From Hanleya hanleyi (lineage: Eukaryota > Mollusca > Polyplacophora > Lepidopleurida > Hanleyidae), in NCBI GenBank assembly GCA_036873755.1, contig JAVTVY010019618.1, positions 19,440 through 83,439 of the forward strand: a DNA stretch of 64,000 nucleotides, written 5' to 3'. The position numbers were made by a program, and so were the translations under genes. Under the pieces are notes generated by a model. It saw only the letters and a list, made by a program, of their open reading frames with translations, did no database searches and was not told the DNA's origin. Shown here in pieces: positions 32,705 through 43,640 of the stretch. The stretch's first letter is position 1; every line of letters begins with the position of its first letter.

Positions 32705-33029
32705 TCATTTTGTAGCCACATCAGTTAACCATAGTGTATGCCATGCTCTGTCAGCGATGCTGTCAACGGTAACTTCAATGTCAGATGAAACATCAGACGG
32801 TATATTGGTCACTCTATGCAATTTCACATCCTTGTACCGTAAAAGTTCACAGAGATATGATTCACCGAACAGTCTCTCTACTATGCTACTTGGATCTCTT
32901 TCTATTGTCTTCTGATTGTGCAAGGAATCATCATGAAACACCCTCATGAACAACTTCAGCGATTTGCTGGCCATCACCTATTTCGTCCAATAGTTCAATG
33001 ACAGAATCGAAGCAAACTAGACAGCACCT
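32705..33029 (-). pseudogene. Probable former RdRP N-terminal coding segment
   Basis: The acceptor TATTTGTTTCAG precedes AGGTGCTGT at 33029, and the sequence runs without interruption into coding exon 1. The first frame reads CFDSVIELLDEIGDGQQIAE and then stops near 32932. From there a second frame, the one used by exon 1, is open: HDDSLHNQKTIERDPSSIVE, ESYLCELLRYKDV, HTLWLTDVATK. It ends in TGA at 32707-32705, immediately before the ATG of exon 1. The composition looks coding. So either the N-terminus has decayed, an unseen splice removes the defects, or the sequence carries errors. Confidence 0.55.
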
Positions 33030-33142
33030 CTGAAACAAATACATATTATATTAGGTATTGTCTTGTAATTCCTAGTAAGCGAGTCACGTGATTGGAAGTT
33101 TTCCCATTTTGTATCGGATAGTCATGAGTAGAAACACTAAAG

Positions 33143-33205
33143 GGTGAGTGAATATGATTTAACCTCGATTTCAACAATATTTCAGTCATATCGCAACAAA
33201 ACAAC
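33143..33205 (-). mobile_element. SINE-like tail, minus orientation
   Basis: GTGAGTGAATATGATTTAAC followed by CTCGATTTCAACAATATTTC and AGTCATATCGCAAC is the reverse complement of the tail family. It lies just upstream of the RdRP segment. Confidence 0.5.
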
Positions 33206-35988
33206 TAAGCACCACCCAGTCAAGTTGCGCTCCTATTGCTTCAAAGAAGCAAATCTCTGAAGCAACTTGGAACCAGACACCTGCCATCCACCCTATAAAA
33301 CACTGATGACAGACATAAGACACAGGCCGGACGCTTACATTGGTGCAATATAAAACAAGTGCAATTACAGAGCTAGACACCACATTATCAAGTTCCTGTT
33401 GCTTCTCAGCAAAATGCATTGAAGCAACAGGAACACATGACACAAATGTTCCCCTGCAGTGGAAACGTCAGGCGAAATTCCACCGCGCTGGTGATCTATC
33501 GGTATTCATTTCAACAACATTCATTTCCGTTGTGTTTTTTTTTGCTTGTCTGTGAATTATCCACGATCGCTTTCATCGAACGAAACAAGACGGTGGAAAC
33601 ACTGAACTGGAATCTTTCTAAATTACCCAAGACGCGTACCTCGCCTCCAAACTTACGGACATATGAGAAATAGCAGGTAGTAGCCATCTTCTTGTTAGGT
33701 GTTCCTGGTGATCACTATTTCCCGCGAACCAGAAACTCAGAGGTCCTTCCAATGCAATGTATCAGTTATTTAATTTACTTCTTGAACCATCAATTCAGAG
33801 TACTTATGTCAACCCATGTAATCTTGGAATGACTGTAATCGCAGTTCTGAATAATGTTGAACACAGTTTCAAATGATAAGCACGCACAATTCTGGATGAT
33901 AAGCAGTATTGGATGATACGCATGCCGTTTTGGAGGGTCAGTAGGCTGTGGATATGAATTACAGTTTGGTCAAGTAAACCACGGCCAAAGTCAGAAAACG
34001 CTGACAGCTAAGATGGATCACCATACATGAAACGACATGACACGTAGCTCCTTTAACTACAGTTCATCTATTTTGGAGACTGACAAGGGACCACAGATCG
34101 AATCTCAACGGGGTTCCTCCAATGTGGTCGACTGCATGGCCGCCATTTGTACTCTCCCTCCTGACGTTACGAATAACGACACGTGGTCGTTACAATTACA
34201 AATTAATACAAAAGTAAAGTGTTTTAAAGAACAGGCGTAATTTATTGACATTTAGTCGTGGTAATAAATTGTTTATCTCTAACTAACAGTGAAGTTTTGG
34301 GAGGTTTGACATAGAAAAGTACATGTAGCGTCCCTTGAGCCATTGACCATCCTACATCAATCTACAATACGGTGCCATCTCATAAATATGGACACCATCA
34401 CACTGATCCCGGTAGGAATATATGTCATCGCGACATTTAAATCATCCTTGGAGCAACGTAAATCTGACTTGCCCAATCTCAGAACGATACAGTCCCTGAT
34501 ATATAATTATTTTACGATACACCACCCCATCATTAGGGCGATGCTGTGGATGCCACTTGTCACGCTTCGCCGAAATCCTAGTTCCCGGTTTCTTGTTCAT
34601 GCCACTCAAACGTGAATTAACGGATCACTCTCGTCCTAATGCCACCGACACATCACAATCCGTACCACCAAGGAATCCATTTCATATTTCTCTCGAAGTC
34701 GCACTTTGATTTTCATCTGTGCATAGCCCACACATAGGCCATAATTAACGTATACCCAAAGTTGTTACCAATCCATAACTTGGAACTGGACATACAACAA
34801 ATGTTAACAGACGGGCGGTCGGACGGAGAGAAATTGCCTTGACATATACGACATCGTCTGTAAGAAAGGAGGACAATATTGTCGTGATCCGGCACGGATC
34901 ACAGTGCACCTGTCAGCGCACGTGGGCTTAATTCTGAACAAGACTAAGAGCAGGGGTAAACATGTCACCCTCAGACTCTGAAACGGAGGAGAACAAGTCC
35001 TATACGATGTACACCATGCTGCGATTTATGTTACTGTATAATTACTCTGAACTGCGGCTTGCAAAATTACTTCTCCATATTCAAATCTCGTCATACAAAG
35101 CCCGATGCGTGCAGTGGAGATAAAATTCAATTTCCTCCATCTAAGTTACTAGCATATGTATCGGCAAAAACCCGCGTCCGATAAACCAAGATGATTTCAC
35201 AATGTGCTAAGTTACTGGCTTTTTTCTCTGTATAGCTCTGTCCAAAATCAAACGGCTTCACAGCAGTGTCACTAAGAATGGCGAAAATCGATGCTACAGG
35301 TACCGACTGGTTTTGATGGAAGCGACGCCTATGGGTAGTTCCTACTCGGCGGAGGCGAGTGTCATTCGGAACAACTCGCTGTTCCTGATATGATTTTCTC
35401 TCTGATTCACAAAAAAGAAATACAGTCTCCTGATATAGATACGGCATCATAGTATCTAGAATTAGTACATAAACATCTGATATAATCAAACAGTTTATCA
35501 GGATTTTTCAGCTTTCGACATGCGGTATTCACCTCTTGTTTTATATTGAAAACCGTTCAACATCCGTGTGGAGTACATTTACTTTATTGGTGTAGGCATA
35601 CTCTCACTTGGGGCGGGTAAAAAACGGTGTTTGACAAAAAAAACCTGTCTATATGCGAGTCATATTCCCTCTTGTGCTGGCCTTATTGGTTAAAATACAG
35701 TAAATGACACCACTTCTTCCAATGGTCGTGGTAAGAATATCCCGTACAAAATATTCAATTGTTTTCTTATTGCATAATATCATAGCTAACTTTTATTGTG
35801 TTCCGCTTACTTAGTATATGTGGATTTATTCCTGAAAATTTTTGATATTTGCGACCCTGTTCTGTACAAGACACAACCAAACGACGATCCCACGTGACCA
35901 GCCTGGACCGCTGAAAAGTGTTCGCCTCATAACACAGTTTGCGTTCTCAAAAAGAAAAAAAAAGAAGAAAAAAAAAACAAAAAAAAAC
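33206..35988. other. No gene seen; upstream flank of the RdRP gene
   Basis: No supported coding region. On the minus strand near 34145, ACAAATGGCGGCCATGC is a YY1-like start context, with TAACGTCAGG just upstream of it. It could be a promoter and first exon of the RdRP gene, but no donor in a usable phase was found. The 120-codon minus frame at 35127-35489 matches nothing known to me. Confidence 0.4.
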
Positions 35989-35991
35989 ATC

Positions 35992-36029
<38 letters not shown>
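35989..36029 (+). repeat. (CAA)n microsatellite
   Basis: About 13 perfect CAA triplets follow an A-rich stretch. The long Leu or Asn runs in overlapping frames come from this microsatellite. Confidence 0.95.
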
Positions 36030-36789
36030 AACAATTGATTGCAGTGTGGGTTGGTATATTTCACGGGAAGAGCGAGGAGTGGTAATGCACAATATCAGTA
36101 TGTAGTTTTAAATTAAGATACAGGAAGATAACCGTTCCAGGTACAAACTGAAGCTGTTTCACATGGGGCGTAATGGGACGAATCAATAGTGTATCCTAAT
36201 TAGCGTACAGACGGAGCTTGCTGATTTTTATTTCATTCAATCATCAACGTTTGACAACATAATTGAATTGGAATAATCAATATGATTACACAGACGAAAG
36301 TATATGAATTGTATATGTCTGAGACCCTGTTAGGGGAATACTAGAAGATATCCCTGAAATATATAGTTTTAACACATATATGTGTACTCTGTCTTGAAAA
36401 TGGTGTTCGTAATTCCGCCGGGTTCTGTAATTTAGCGGCTAAATTTCATTTCTTCCTGTGGTGAAATATTGATCACTGATAGGGCACGGCATCAGTTATG
36501 TTGAGGGCGTCATGATGGTGGGTCAATAATTCTCTCTCAAACGCATTCGAACTCTTTCAAACAGGTCTAAACCGGTTCCATTGTGTATGGGTATAGCTTC
36601 GCTATTCCTAAGTCAACATTTGTCTCCCTTGCCGTTCCATCAGGAGCAGTGACGTTACAGATGACATGGACATCCCTCTAGTCGTGGTCTACATCACGAG
36701 AGCTTCAATATGAGACCCTACACACTATATTTGGATGAGTTATATCCCCTCCATGGCTCAGATCCCTGCGCACCTCAAAATGTTCGCTT

Positions 36790-37125
36790 TGTAGACTACT
36801 GCCAGACTGTGCATGCGCAGAATGATGAAACCAGATTACACACCAGGCCAATCTGACGCTACCCCAAGAGAGCTTCACTTTGAAACCTCACTGGCCCAAT
36901 CGGACCAATATTGGTCCATCGCTACCCCAAAACGTCCATTCAAATAACCTTTTACGCTGCGCATGCGCAGATTGACGGTATCTCCAACCCACAACAGTGC
37001 AGCTGGACGCTCGCCTACGAATGCTTCACTGTGACACTTCACACGACCCAATCGGACCAATATTCGTCCACTTAGACCCCAAAACGTCCACCACGATCTG
37101 CCGGAGTACTGCGCATGCGTCATCA
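36790..37125 (+). repeat. 150-bp tandem repeat with NRF1-like palindromes
   Basis: About two and a half units share GAGAGCTTCACTTTGAAAC-like text, CCCAATCGGACCAATATT, CCCCAAAACGTCCA and TGCGCATGCGCA. The palindrome lies at 36958-36969 (perfect), about 36809 (one change) and about 37110 (one change). Spacing is 150 and 152 bp. Confidence 0.8.
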
Positions 37126-38174
37126 AAACTTTTCAACAAAAGTCACCCTATGACCTCGAGATGGGGATTATATCCTATAAGCTATCGCGGAATGTTCTGC
37201 AAAAAAAAAAAACAAAAAAAAAACATACGACCCTCCAATCAGAATATTCACTTCAAGTGTACGCTGCATAGACGAGTAAATTGAGGTACCTCGCTGCCTA
37301 GTCTCATTGGTTAATTGTCCCACGGCCAATCCACAGAGCCGTAAACCCCGCTGCTAATAAACATTCTCACTGGCTGTGCGCTCTGCGGATCCGTGACGTC
37401 ATCCAACTGCATTTTATCTCTATACCTTTAACATCACGCCATTTTGATCCAGCATTTTTACCGGCATTTTCCCTATGCTCATTACCAGCAATGGCTCATT
37501 TCCCCATGAAGCTATAACCTGAGACGCCGCAATTTATGAAAATAGATCGGTCCTTTCCCTACTACTAGTACATATTGCGTATTTATAGTAAATTACCGTA
37601 AAAATTACATTAAAACATATATTTTGCAATATTTACTGTACATTTTTACTTTGCCACAGTAAACTACAGTGAATCATTGTATAATTTACAGCAAAAGTTT
37701 ACAGTGCATAGTATATAGTCCATGAACCAGACAAGATATCGGTATCATCACGGCGGGCAAAGCTTCGTTTTATTTCTGATACGTTACTGACAAAAAGCGT
37801 TTCGAAGTAGGATAGATCTGTCGGAGTGGCAGCTGTAGCCAGATATTTCAGTATATATGTTTGAGCCTTTTTGCCTATTGTTGTTTAAGTGGCGATCAAT
37901 CCATTTCAATAGATATCTCTTATTTACATTATGCCAATGCATTAAAAAATGTTGTATGTTAGTATGTTATCTTCAAATTCAATGGCCATTGGTGTATTCA
38001 AACTCATAATATACTATAAAAATGACAATAATAGTTATTATTTGAAACCCAATTTCTCCATTTATGTCCTATGAATGGAGTTGAGACAGTTTTCCATAGA
38101 AATGCCACCATAGTAGCCTTAATAGATATTTTCTCAAACTGCATTTGGTCCTAATTTTACTAGTTTAATGTGTC
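37126..38174. other. No gene seen
   Basis: AT-rich DNA with an A-run at 37200-37225 and repeated short TTTACAGTA/TACTGTAA-like words near 37590-37700. No reading frame or RNA gene is supported. Confidence 0.45.
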
Positions 38175-38520
38175 ACACGTATTGGTACACAAAACACATT
38201 GTACAATAATACCGTATTAAATTACATCGATCAAACCACGGTCTTCTTTGTGCAGGCATAATGCACATCTTCAGTAATGATATTACATGTATAAGTGCGA
38301 TTGCAATGCTGAATTGGAGCGATATGCAAGGGATGGGGAAAATTGACGACGTCTGGCGACTGAAAAGCAACGATATGACTCTACAGGAAAGCATCCCTCG
38401 GCACCTCACATACAGACCCGAGAATACGGTAGATTCTCGGACGTAGCCTTAGTATCTCAGTCGCGCTTTTATTGCAGACGTTCATGTGGAGACTATGAAG
38501 TATCCACACTGCCCCTAGTA
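38175..38520 (+). repeat. Left part of a dispersed repeat, cut by the 4.1-kb element
   Basis: 38175-38312 matches 48158-48284 directly (TACCGTATTAAATTACATCG, then AACCACGGTCTTCTTTGTG). 38320-38490 matches 43445-43640 in inverted orientation. The last part (TATCTCAGTCGCGC to GCCCCTAG) resembles the Penelope 3' end (TATCTCAGTCACGC to GGCCCCTAG). The sequence is cut at GCCCCTAGTA and resumes after 42662. Confidence 0.7.
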
Positions 38521-38861
38521 CCGGTGTAGCAATAATGGTTGTCCCGCAGTATTGGTTGTCCGAAGGACAACCTGTACCTGTCAGTGGTTGTCCTGACTGA
38601 AACTGGGTGCCGGGGGACACCCAGTTTCAGGTACCAGTTGTCCACTCGATACATATTACTCTACATGTTGTAATGCATTAATATTATATTTGCACCCGGA
38701 CAACTATTCATGGGGGACAACCTCTCTTATTACAACAGTGGCAATATTAGTTGTCCCCCATGACGTGCTGTCCATCGTATTATCAGACAAACTAGGTCAC
38801 GGTATAAAGGTGACAAATTTTCAGTGGCTCGGCAGCTGTCCCAAGTAGTGCAGGGAAAAGA

Positions 38862-38922
38862 GGCGCGGTAATATGGATGAGCGGGTTCCAGTAAGTTGTG
38901 GGTTCGAATCCCATCCGCGTCA
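38862..38922 (+). other. tRNA-like fragment
   Basis: GGCGCGG at 38862-38868 can pair with CCGCGTC at 38915-38921, and a T-arm-like GTGGG TTCGAAT CCCAT lies just before the 3' strand. The middle is only 29 nt, about 12 too short for a normal D arm, anticodon arm and variable loop. It is therefore a tRNA remnant, or a tRNA-like module of the surrounding mobile element, and not a working tRNA. Confidence 0.35.
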
Positions 38923-40850
38923 CATTATTTTTTTATTATGGTAGATTATCATATTTTCCATGCTAATTTTTTCACGGATCATTTGTGGATTAATGACGCC
39001 AGGTGGACATTATATTTTGAGGCAAAATTTTTGTTACATATATTTTAATGTTCCTATTACTTAGTTCTATTTTCCAAATATATTTGACGCATTATTCGTC
39101 AGTTTCTTTCTATCACAGTCAGCAGTGTTTTTGTTGAACTGATGTACACTTTATATACAACAACATATTTCGCTATCAAAGTAATCCACCTAGGCCTGCA
39201 TAATAAGATGGAGGCAAACTAACACAATTCTAATTTTGAAAAAGACACTGTAGGTACAGAAGTTGCGGCATTTTGTATTGCACTGTGCTTGTTTCAGGTT
39301 ATTCCGAGGGTGTTGAATCCGAATCGGCTTGTTCTCAGATTAATTTTACATACTGAAACATCAGAACTGCTAATTAACCGTAATGACCAAGTCACTTGAG
39401 CATTTGGCGTCAATCTCTGCCGGGTAGGAAGGCCGTCTTCCCCCAGCCGCCCGCCCCCTTATATAATATCTTCCTAGCCTGTGCGAAACGACAATTTCTG
39501 CAAGAAATATTTAGCTTTTTAGAACGAAAGCATTAACGATGACTTGTTCAGTGTACTGCCCCCCCCCCCATTCCCTCCCCCCATTCCCTCCGCTCTTCGC
39601 TATCCCAATTATCCTGAATACCGATATGTTTAACCATTTCCGTTAGGGGGTGAAACTTGACAGGATAATGTAATACAATTAACAATGGTCACTCTAATGA
39701 CCTCACGGTGAAGTCATCTTCCCTGAAAGTAGTTTTAAATCTATTTTAGCCAATTTTCATTATAAATATTTTTCGTACTCCTTTAGCTAGGGGGTGAATA
39801 CTGTGTGATGACGTCACAGTGACGTCATTATTAAAAAAGGCATTTTTGTGTTTCATTTCTTCGCAAACACTGCATGATAAATTAGTAAATCAAATAGTTT
39901 CAGTCCACTTTTCCATGCAGTAAAGCAAACGTTTTTAAGAAAACCCACATACCCACATGGCTTCCATTTTGAATTTAACCATTATTCTCTGCACATAGAC
40001 TCAAAAAGACCCCAATATGATAAGCTACAAAGCTACGGAGTGTCAGCTCTCAAGTATTTATCGTTCCGGATAGAGGATAGAAAGTTTGGTACGAAGGCCC
40101 CGATGTCCCCCCCCCCCCCAAAAAACGGCCTTGTAGGGTTAACCCCACCGCATGGCATCATGACACAAGAATTTTTGCGGGAAAATTGCATGAACTCAAA
40201 TTCGAAAAATCTGATTGGAAAATTCGGCCCAGAAATTCAGATGCGAATTTGTGAATTTGAATGTGAATTTGATGACGTCATTGTGACGTAATCAAAGAGA
40301 CTGTTTCATATATAGTGTACGTGCTTTCATCTCCTAAGCATACGGGGTATTAAAACTATCTATACGGGTGAGTACGAAGAGAAGAGGAGAGCTATATCCC
40401 CATAAAATTGTGCTTTCGGTTATTTCCGTTCATTTTTTTCGTATTCCTAAAAGAGCATAAACGTAATTTACTTTGCCAAAACTAATTATTCTCTATCATA
40501 TGAATTAGTTTTTGATATAAAATATCGGAAAATTAAAAAAATCAGTCCAAAAAAAGAACAAGCGAAAAATGACTTCCGAAAAGATGACGTCATGATGGCG
40601 ACCATCTTGAATTGTTTAGCATTTCATCATAGAGTTTGACTCAAATATTTACAAATAAACTATAAAATAGTTTCAGCCCTCTACTCAAGATATAACGAAA
40701 ATAGATGGGGCGTTGAAATTCCCCCACCCTCCATCCTCAGGCGGCGACAACCTCCAAATCACCCAGATCAGTTAGGGTTAAAACAATCCATTTATCGGCT
40801 ACGCATACTATCATTGCCTTATTGAACCGCTTTACATGCTGAGGCCTGAT
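38923..40850. other. Interior of the 4.1-kb element; no gene seen
   Basis: AT-rich with C-runs at 39560-39590 and 40108-40120. Several TGACGTCA-type CRE palindromes (39803-39825, 40270-40285, 40585-40590) are scattered here. No frame shows protein features. Confidence 0.4.
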
Positions 40851-41012
40851 ACTGGACAACTATTCCCAGGTGACGGACAACCCTTAATACGACTTAGTTA
40901 TAATCGCGATAAAACCTAGACAACCACTTCTATCGTCGGACAACGTATCCCCGGGTGTAGTTGTCCATGGACAACCTATGATAGTATCAGTTGTCCCGAG
41001 ACAACTCACAAG

Positions 41013-42577
41013 ACAAGCCCGTAGGCTGGTTTGGCAACGGGGGGGGTTCGGTAGAGAATATTGCGGAACTCTTAATGCGAGCGCCGCAGGCGCGAAGCCC
41101 GGCTAGGGGGGTCCGGGGGCATGCCCCCCCGGATTTTTTTTGAAAATTTAGATGCCATATGGCGCGTTCTGGCGCATTTTGACAGCATATGTTCGACATC
41201 CGCCAACTGCTTTTTTCCGACTGATAAATTCAGTATATGACTATAATCGACTCGTTGTGTGAATGATAATCTTGTCGACTGGGAGATGGTTAATATTCAA
41301 CCATGGGAAACCCCCTTTGATGCAGATTATTATCATTAACTCCTCATTCCGGTGTGGTGGCTAAGAGTGGGGATAAGTGTCCCGTTTCCTATCTTTTTAT
41401 TGAGTGAAGAGTGTCCTACCTCTGGAGATATCTGGAGAAGAGTGTCCTTACACTCTTAATATGGGATATTCTTAGCCTCCACACCGGCCTGCCGATATAT
41501 TTGTGCCACTTCAGTTCACACTTGTTACGATCTGGTAAAGAGATGGATAAATCACGCCAACAATTCCGCCGATTGAGCCATCCTATTATCAAGGAACTGG
41601 TCCATGTTTATTACTGTATATTTCGCCGCTATCTGTCATAAAGAAAATATGTCAACCAGCAAAGACTTGATCACGTTAAGAATAACAATGTACAGCGCCG
41701 GCGGAAGCTCCCAAAAAGTGGGGGGGCTCGACTATCATAGCACTTTAGGCGAGGGTCCAGGGGCCGCCTAGGCCCCGGAAGCTCCGCGCTCCTAGATGGC
41801 TGTCGACGCATTCTGGCCGATTTCCGGCATACAAAACGACGTATCATCACTATATAATCAACTGCATTTTGAGATTGTTTTCGTGATTTTTTTCTCGTCA
41901 TTTAAAAGAAAAATTGAGTTGATAACTTTTGAATGTAAAAGAAGTATTTTTTCCTTTCCAAATTCGAACTATACGCAGTGATCTCGAAGAAAGTAACATT
42001 TCAGCAGAGGGTTGGAGAGCGCTGATGTGTTTGAAGAGAAATATGTGAACACAAAAAAAGAAATAATATGAACGCAATTTTGATTTCTAAATTTGATAAG
42101 CAGATAATCGTCCAATAAAGCGAATGCAATTTCTATGTAAATTAACATCTAAAACAGTTATTGGTCATTGTGAACGGAACAGAAGAATGAGCAAATCAGA
42201 GCATTTAACCCAAACAGCAACGTGCCCCTCCAGTGCAAAGTCACCGCTCCGTGAGAACCTGGCCTACAGGGCGGCGCGAAGCGCCGCGGGGGAAAAAACC
42301 AGCCTGTTTATCTGGTCACATTAGGACCAAAATCATGAAAAAGTCACCCAGCTTTTGTTGAAACTGGGGGGAAGGAGGGGGGGGCTGAGCCCCCGCCCTC
42401 TCCAACTGAATGTGTAGCAATGCCAGGGAGGTCAATCGCTCCTGGCCCATGGATGCCCGCATGAAAGCCCTTCCGTGCACTCTGAATTTTTTTTCCCCCG
42501 GCAGCGGAACTCGGTCTGCTCTGCGGGGGGGTGCGTACGCACCCCCCGAACCCCCCCAGCCTACGGGCCTGCAACAG
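41013..42577. repeat. GC-rich inner module with inverted borders
   Basis: GCCCGTAGGCTGG at about 41018-41030 recurs inverted as CCAGCCTACGGGC at 42558-42570. Next to both borders are G/C-run palindromes such as GGGGGCATGCCCCCC (41116-41130) and CGGCGCGAAGCGCCG (42272-42286). The middle has another block, GGGGCCGCCTAGGCCCC near 41760. This is a nested or subterminal module; similar G/C-run motifs are, from memory, common around marine invertebrate transposons. Confidence 0.5.
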
Positions 42578-42662
42578 TACATGTTGTCCATGGACAACCT
42601 GTCCCAGTAATGGCTGTCCGACGGACAACTACTAACCAGGACAACGTTCACCTTCACACCGG

Positions 42663-42932
42663 CTTAAGCGGAATTAGATACGCTCAAACAACTCATCTGA
42701 TGTTAAAGGATGAGCATCATGGACGTCTGAACGCACACCATAGTAACAGGTGATATTGATCGACCTTTCGTTTAGCACGTGTTCTGGTTGTAATACATTT
42801 GCATAGCTCTGAGTAGAAGGAAACTCATGTATCTTGAAGTCAAAAAAGTGACAGTAACCCATATTCGGAAGTTTTCCAAAATCTACTGACGGAAGAATGC
42901 ATACTGTACCGATAAATCATTCACCCATTACA
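42663..42932 (+). repeat. Right part of the dispersed repeat interrupted by the 4.1-kb element
   Basis: It starts TTAAGCGGAATTAGATACGC, and from about 42726 it matches 48299-48472 directly (GTGATATTGATCGACC, GCACGTGTTCTGGTTGT, ATACATTTGCATAGCTCTGA, GATAAATCATTCACCCATTA). At 48.2 kb the left and right parts lie side by side, which shows that they once formed one unit here too. Confidence 0.75.
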
Positions 42933-42974
42933 GACAAGATGGTTCCAGTCAAATTCGTATCCAGTCGCGAATCT

Positions 42975-43243
42975 CAATAAAATGTGATATCTAATGATAG
43001 TCAGGCAGATATGTGAAATGATTGTGTACTTTTTGATAAAAGCATGAAATTTGGCAGGATGATAGATAAACACATATGATTCATTTTTGGAGGGGGAGTC
43101 CGGCTTGTAAATTCGCATTTTGGCCGCCATCTTGGATTTCAAAATGGCCGCCATCAAATACCACAAAGTCGTATTTCTGCACTTCTGAGACACATAGGAG
43201 GTCAATTTAAACGGTAATACCCACATTTGCGTACTCAAGGAAG
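42975..43243 (+). repeat. Left arm of a long inverted repeat (about 270 bp)
   Basis: It matches the reverse complement of 46816-47090 over the whole length: CAGATATGTGAAATGATTGT, ATAAAAGCATGAAATTTGGC, GAGGGGGAGTCCGGCTTG, GGCCGCCATCTTGGATTTCA, CACTTCTGAGACACATAGGA and CCCACATTTGCGTACTCAAG. It carries two YY1-like cores (GCCGCCAT). Confidence 0.85.
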
Positions 43244-43444
43244 CAGATCAACACAGTTTTGTTGCATCAGAATTGATGGAATTCGAGATGGTGGCCGTTT
43301 TCTTTTCAAAATGGCTGCCGAGAATCGCTTATTTTCATTGTTATGTGACTTACGTGAACAGATGCACAAACTTCTACTTATGAGTGGCCTAAAATGTTTT
43401 TCATGTCTTTGGATACTGCATGGTTACTTGTAGACAAGTGACAC

Positions 43445-43640
43445 GTGTGGTTAAGTTTCCACATGAACATCTGCAATAAAAGCGCCGTTGAGATACTACG
43501 GCTACATCCTAGAATCCTCCGTATTCTAAAGTCTGAAAGTGAGGTACCAGGAGAAGTTATTCTGTAGACTGATATGGTTGCTTTTCAGTTGCCAAACGTC
43601 AACTTTACCCACCTTTTATATATCTCTCCAACTCATTCAC
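43445..43640 (-). repeat. Dispersed repeat, inverted relative to 38320-38490
   Basis: The reverse complement reads AAAGTTGACGTTTGGCAACT, GAAAAGCAACCATATCAGTC, GAATACGGAGGATTCTAGGA and GTATCTCAACGGCGCTTTTA, parallel to 38340-38480. The CAATAAAAGCG part is also in the direct repeats at 4039 and 4487. Confidence 0.75.

Larger units (their letters stand above)
38521..42662. mobile_element. 4.1-kb element with CCGG target duplication and GTTGTCC/GGACAAC palindromes
   Basis: CCGG at 38521-38524 and 42659-42662 flanks a 4,134-bp insert. The left end reads TGTAGCAATAATGGTTGTCC and the right end, reverse-complemented, TGTGAAGGTGAACGTTGTCC. Both continue with TTGTCCG(A/T)(A/C)GGACA palindromes at matching spacing. 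Outside, the left flank ends GGCCCCTAG-like and the right flank starts TTAAGCGGAATTAGA; together these rebuild the GCCCCTAG...GGGTTAAGCGGAATTAGA order of the Penelope 3' end at 52650. More GTTGTCC/GGACAAC pairs lie at 38690-38780 and 40855-41010. No transposase was recognised inside, so it may be non-autonomous. Confidence 0.7.

Noticed and set aside
32705..32707. TGA as a selenocysteine codon joining the upstream frame to the RdRP
   Set aside because: Not known in this family, and the upstream segment also has a frame change that recoding would not solve.
34130..34200. First exon of the RdRP gene with start ATGGCGGCCATGC on the minus strand
   Set aside because: The short frame stops after 12 codons and no donor in a phase compatible with the acceptor at 33030 was found; kept only as a possible promoter patch.
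35826..36105. Leu-rich or Asn-rich small proteins
   Set aside because: They are translations of the A-run and (CAA)n microsatellite.
41013..42577. CpG island promoter
   Set aside because: The GC-rich parts are homopolymer and palindrome blocks at inverted borders, not a uniform CpG-rich region, and no exon follows.
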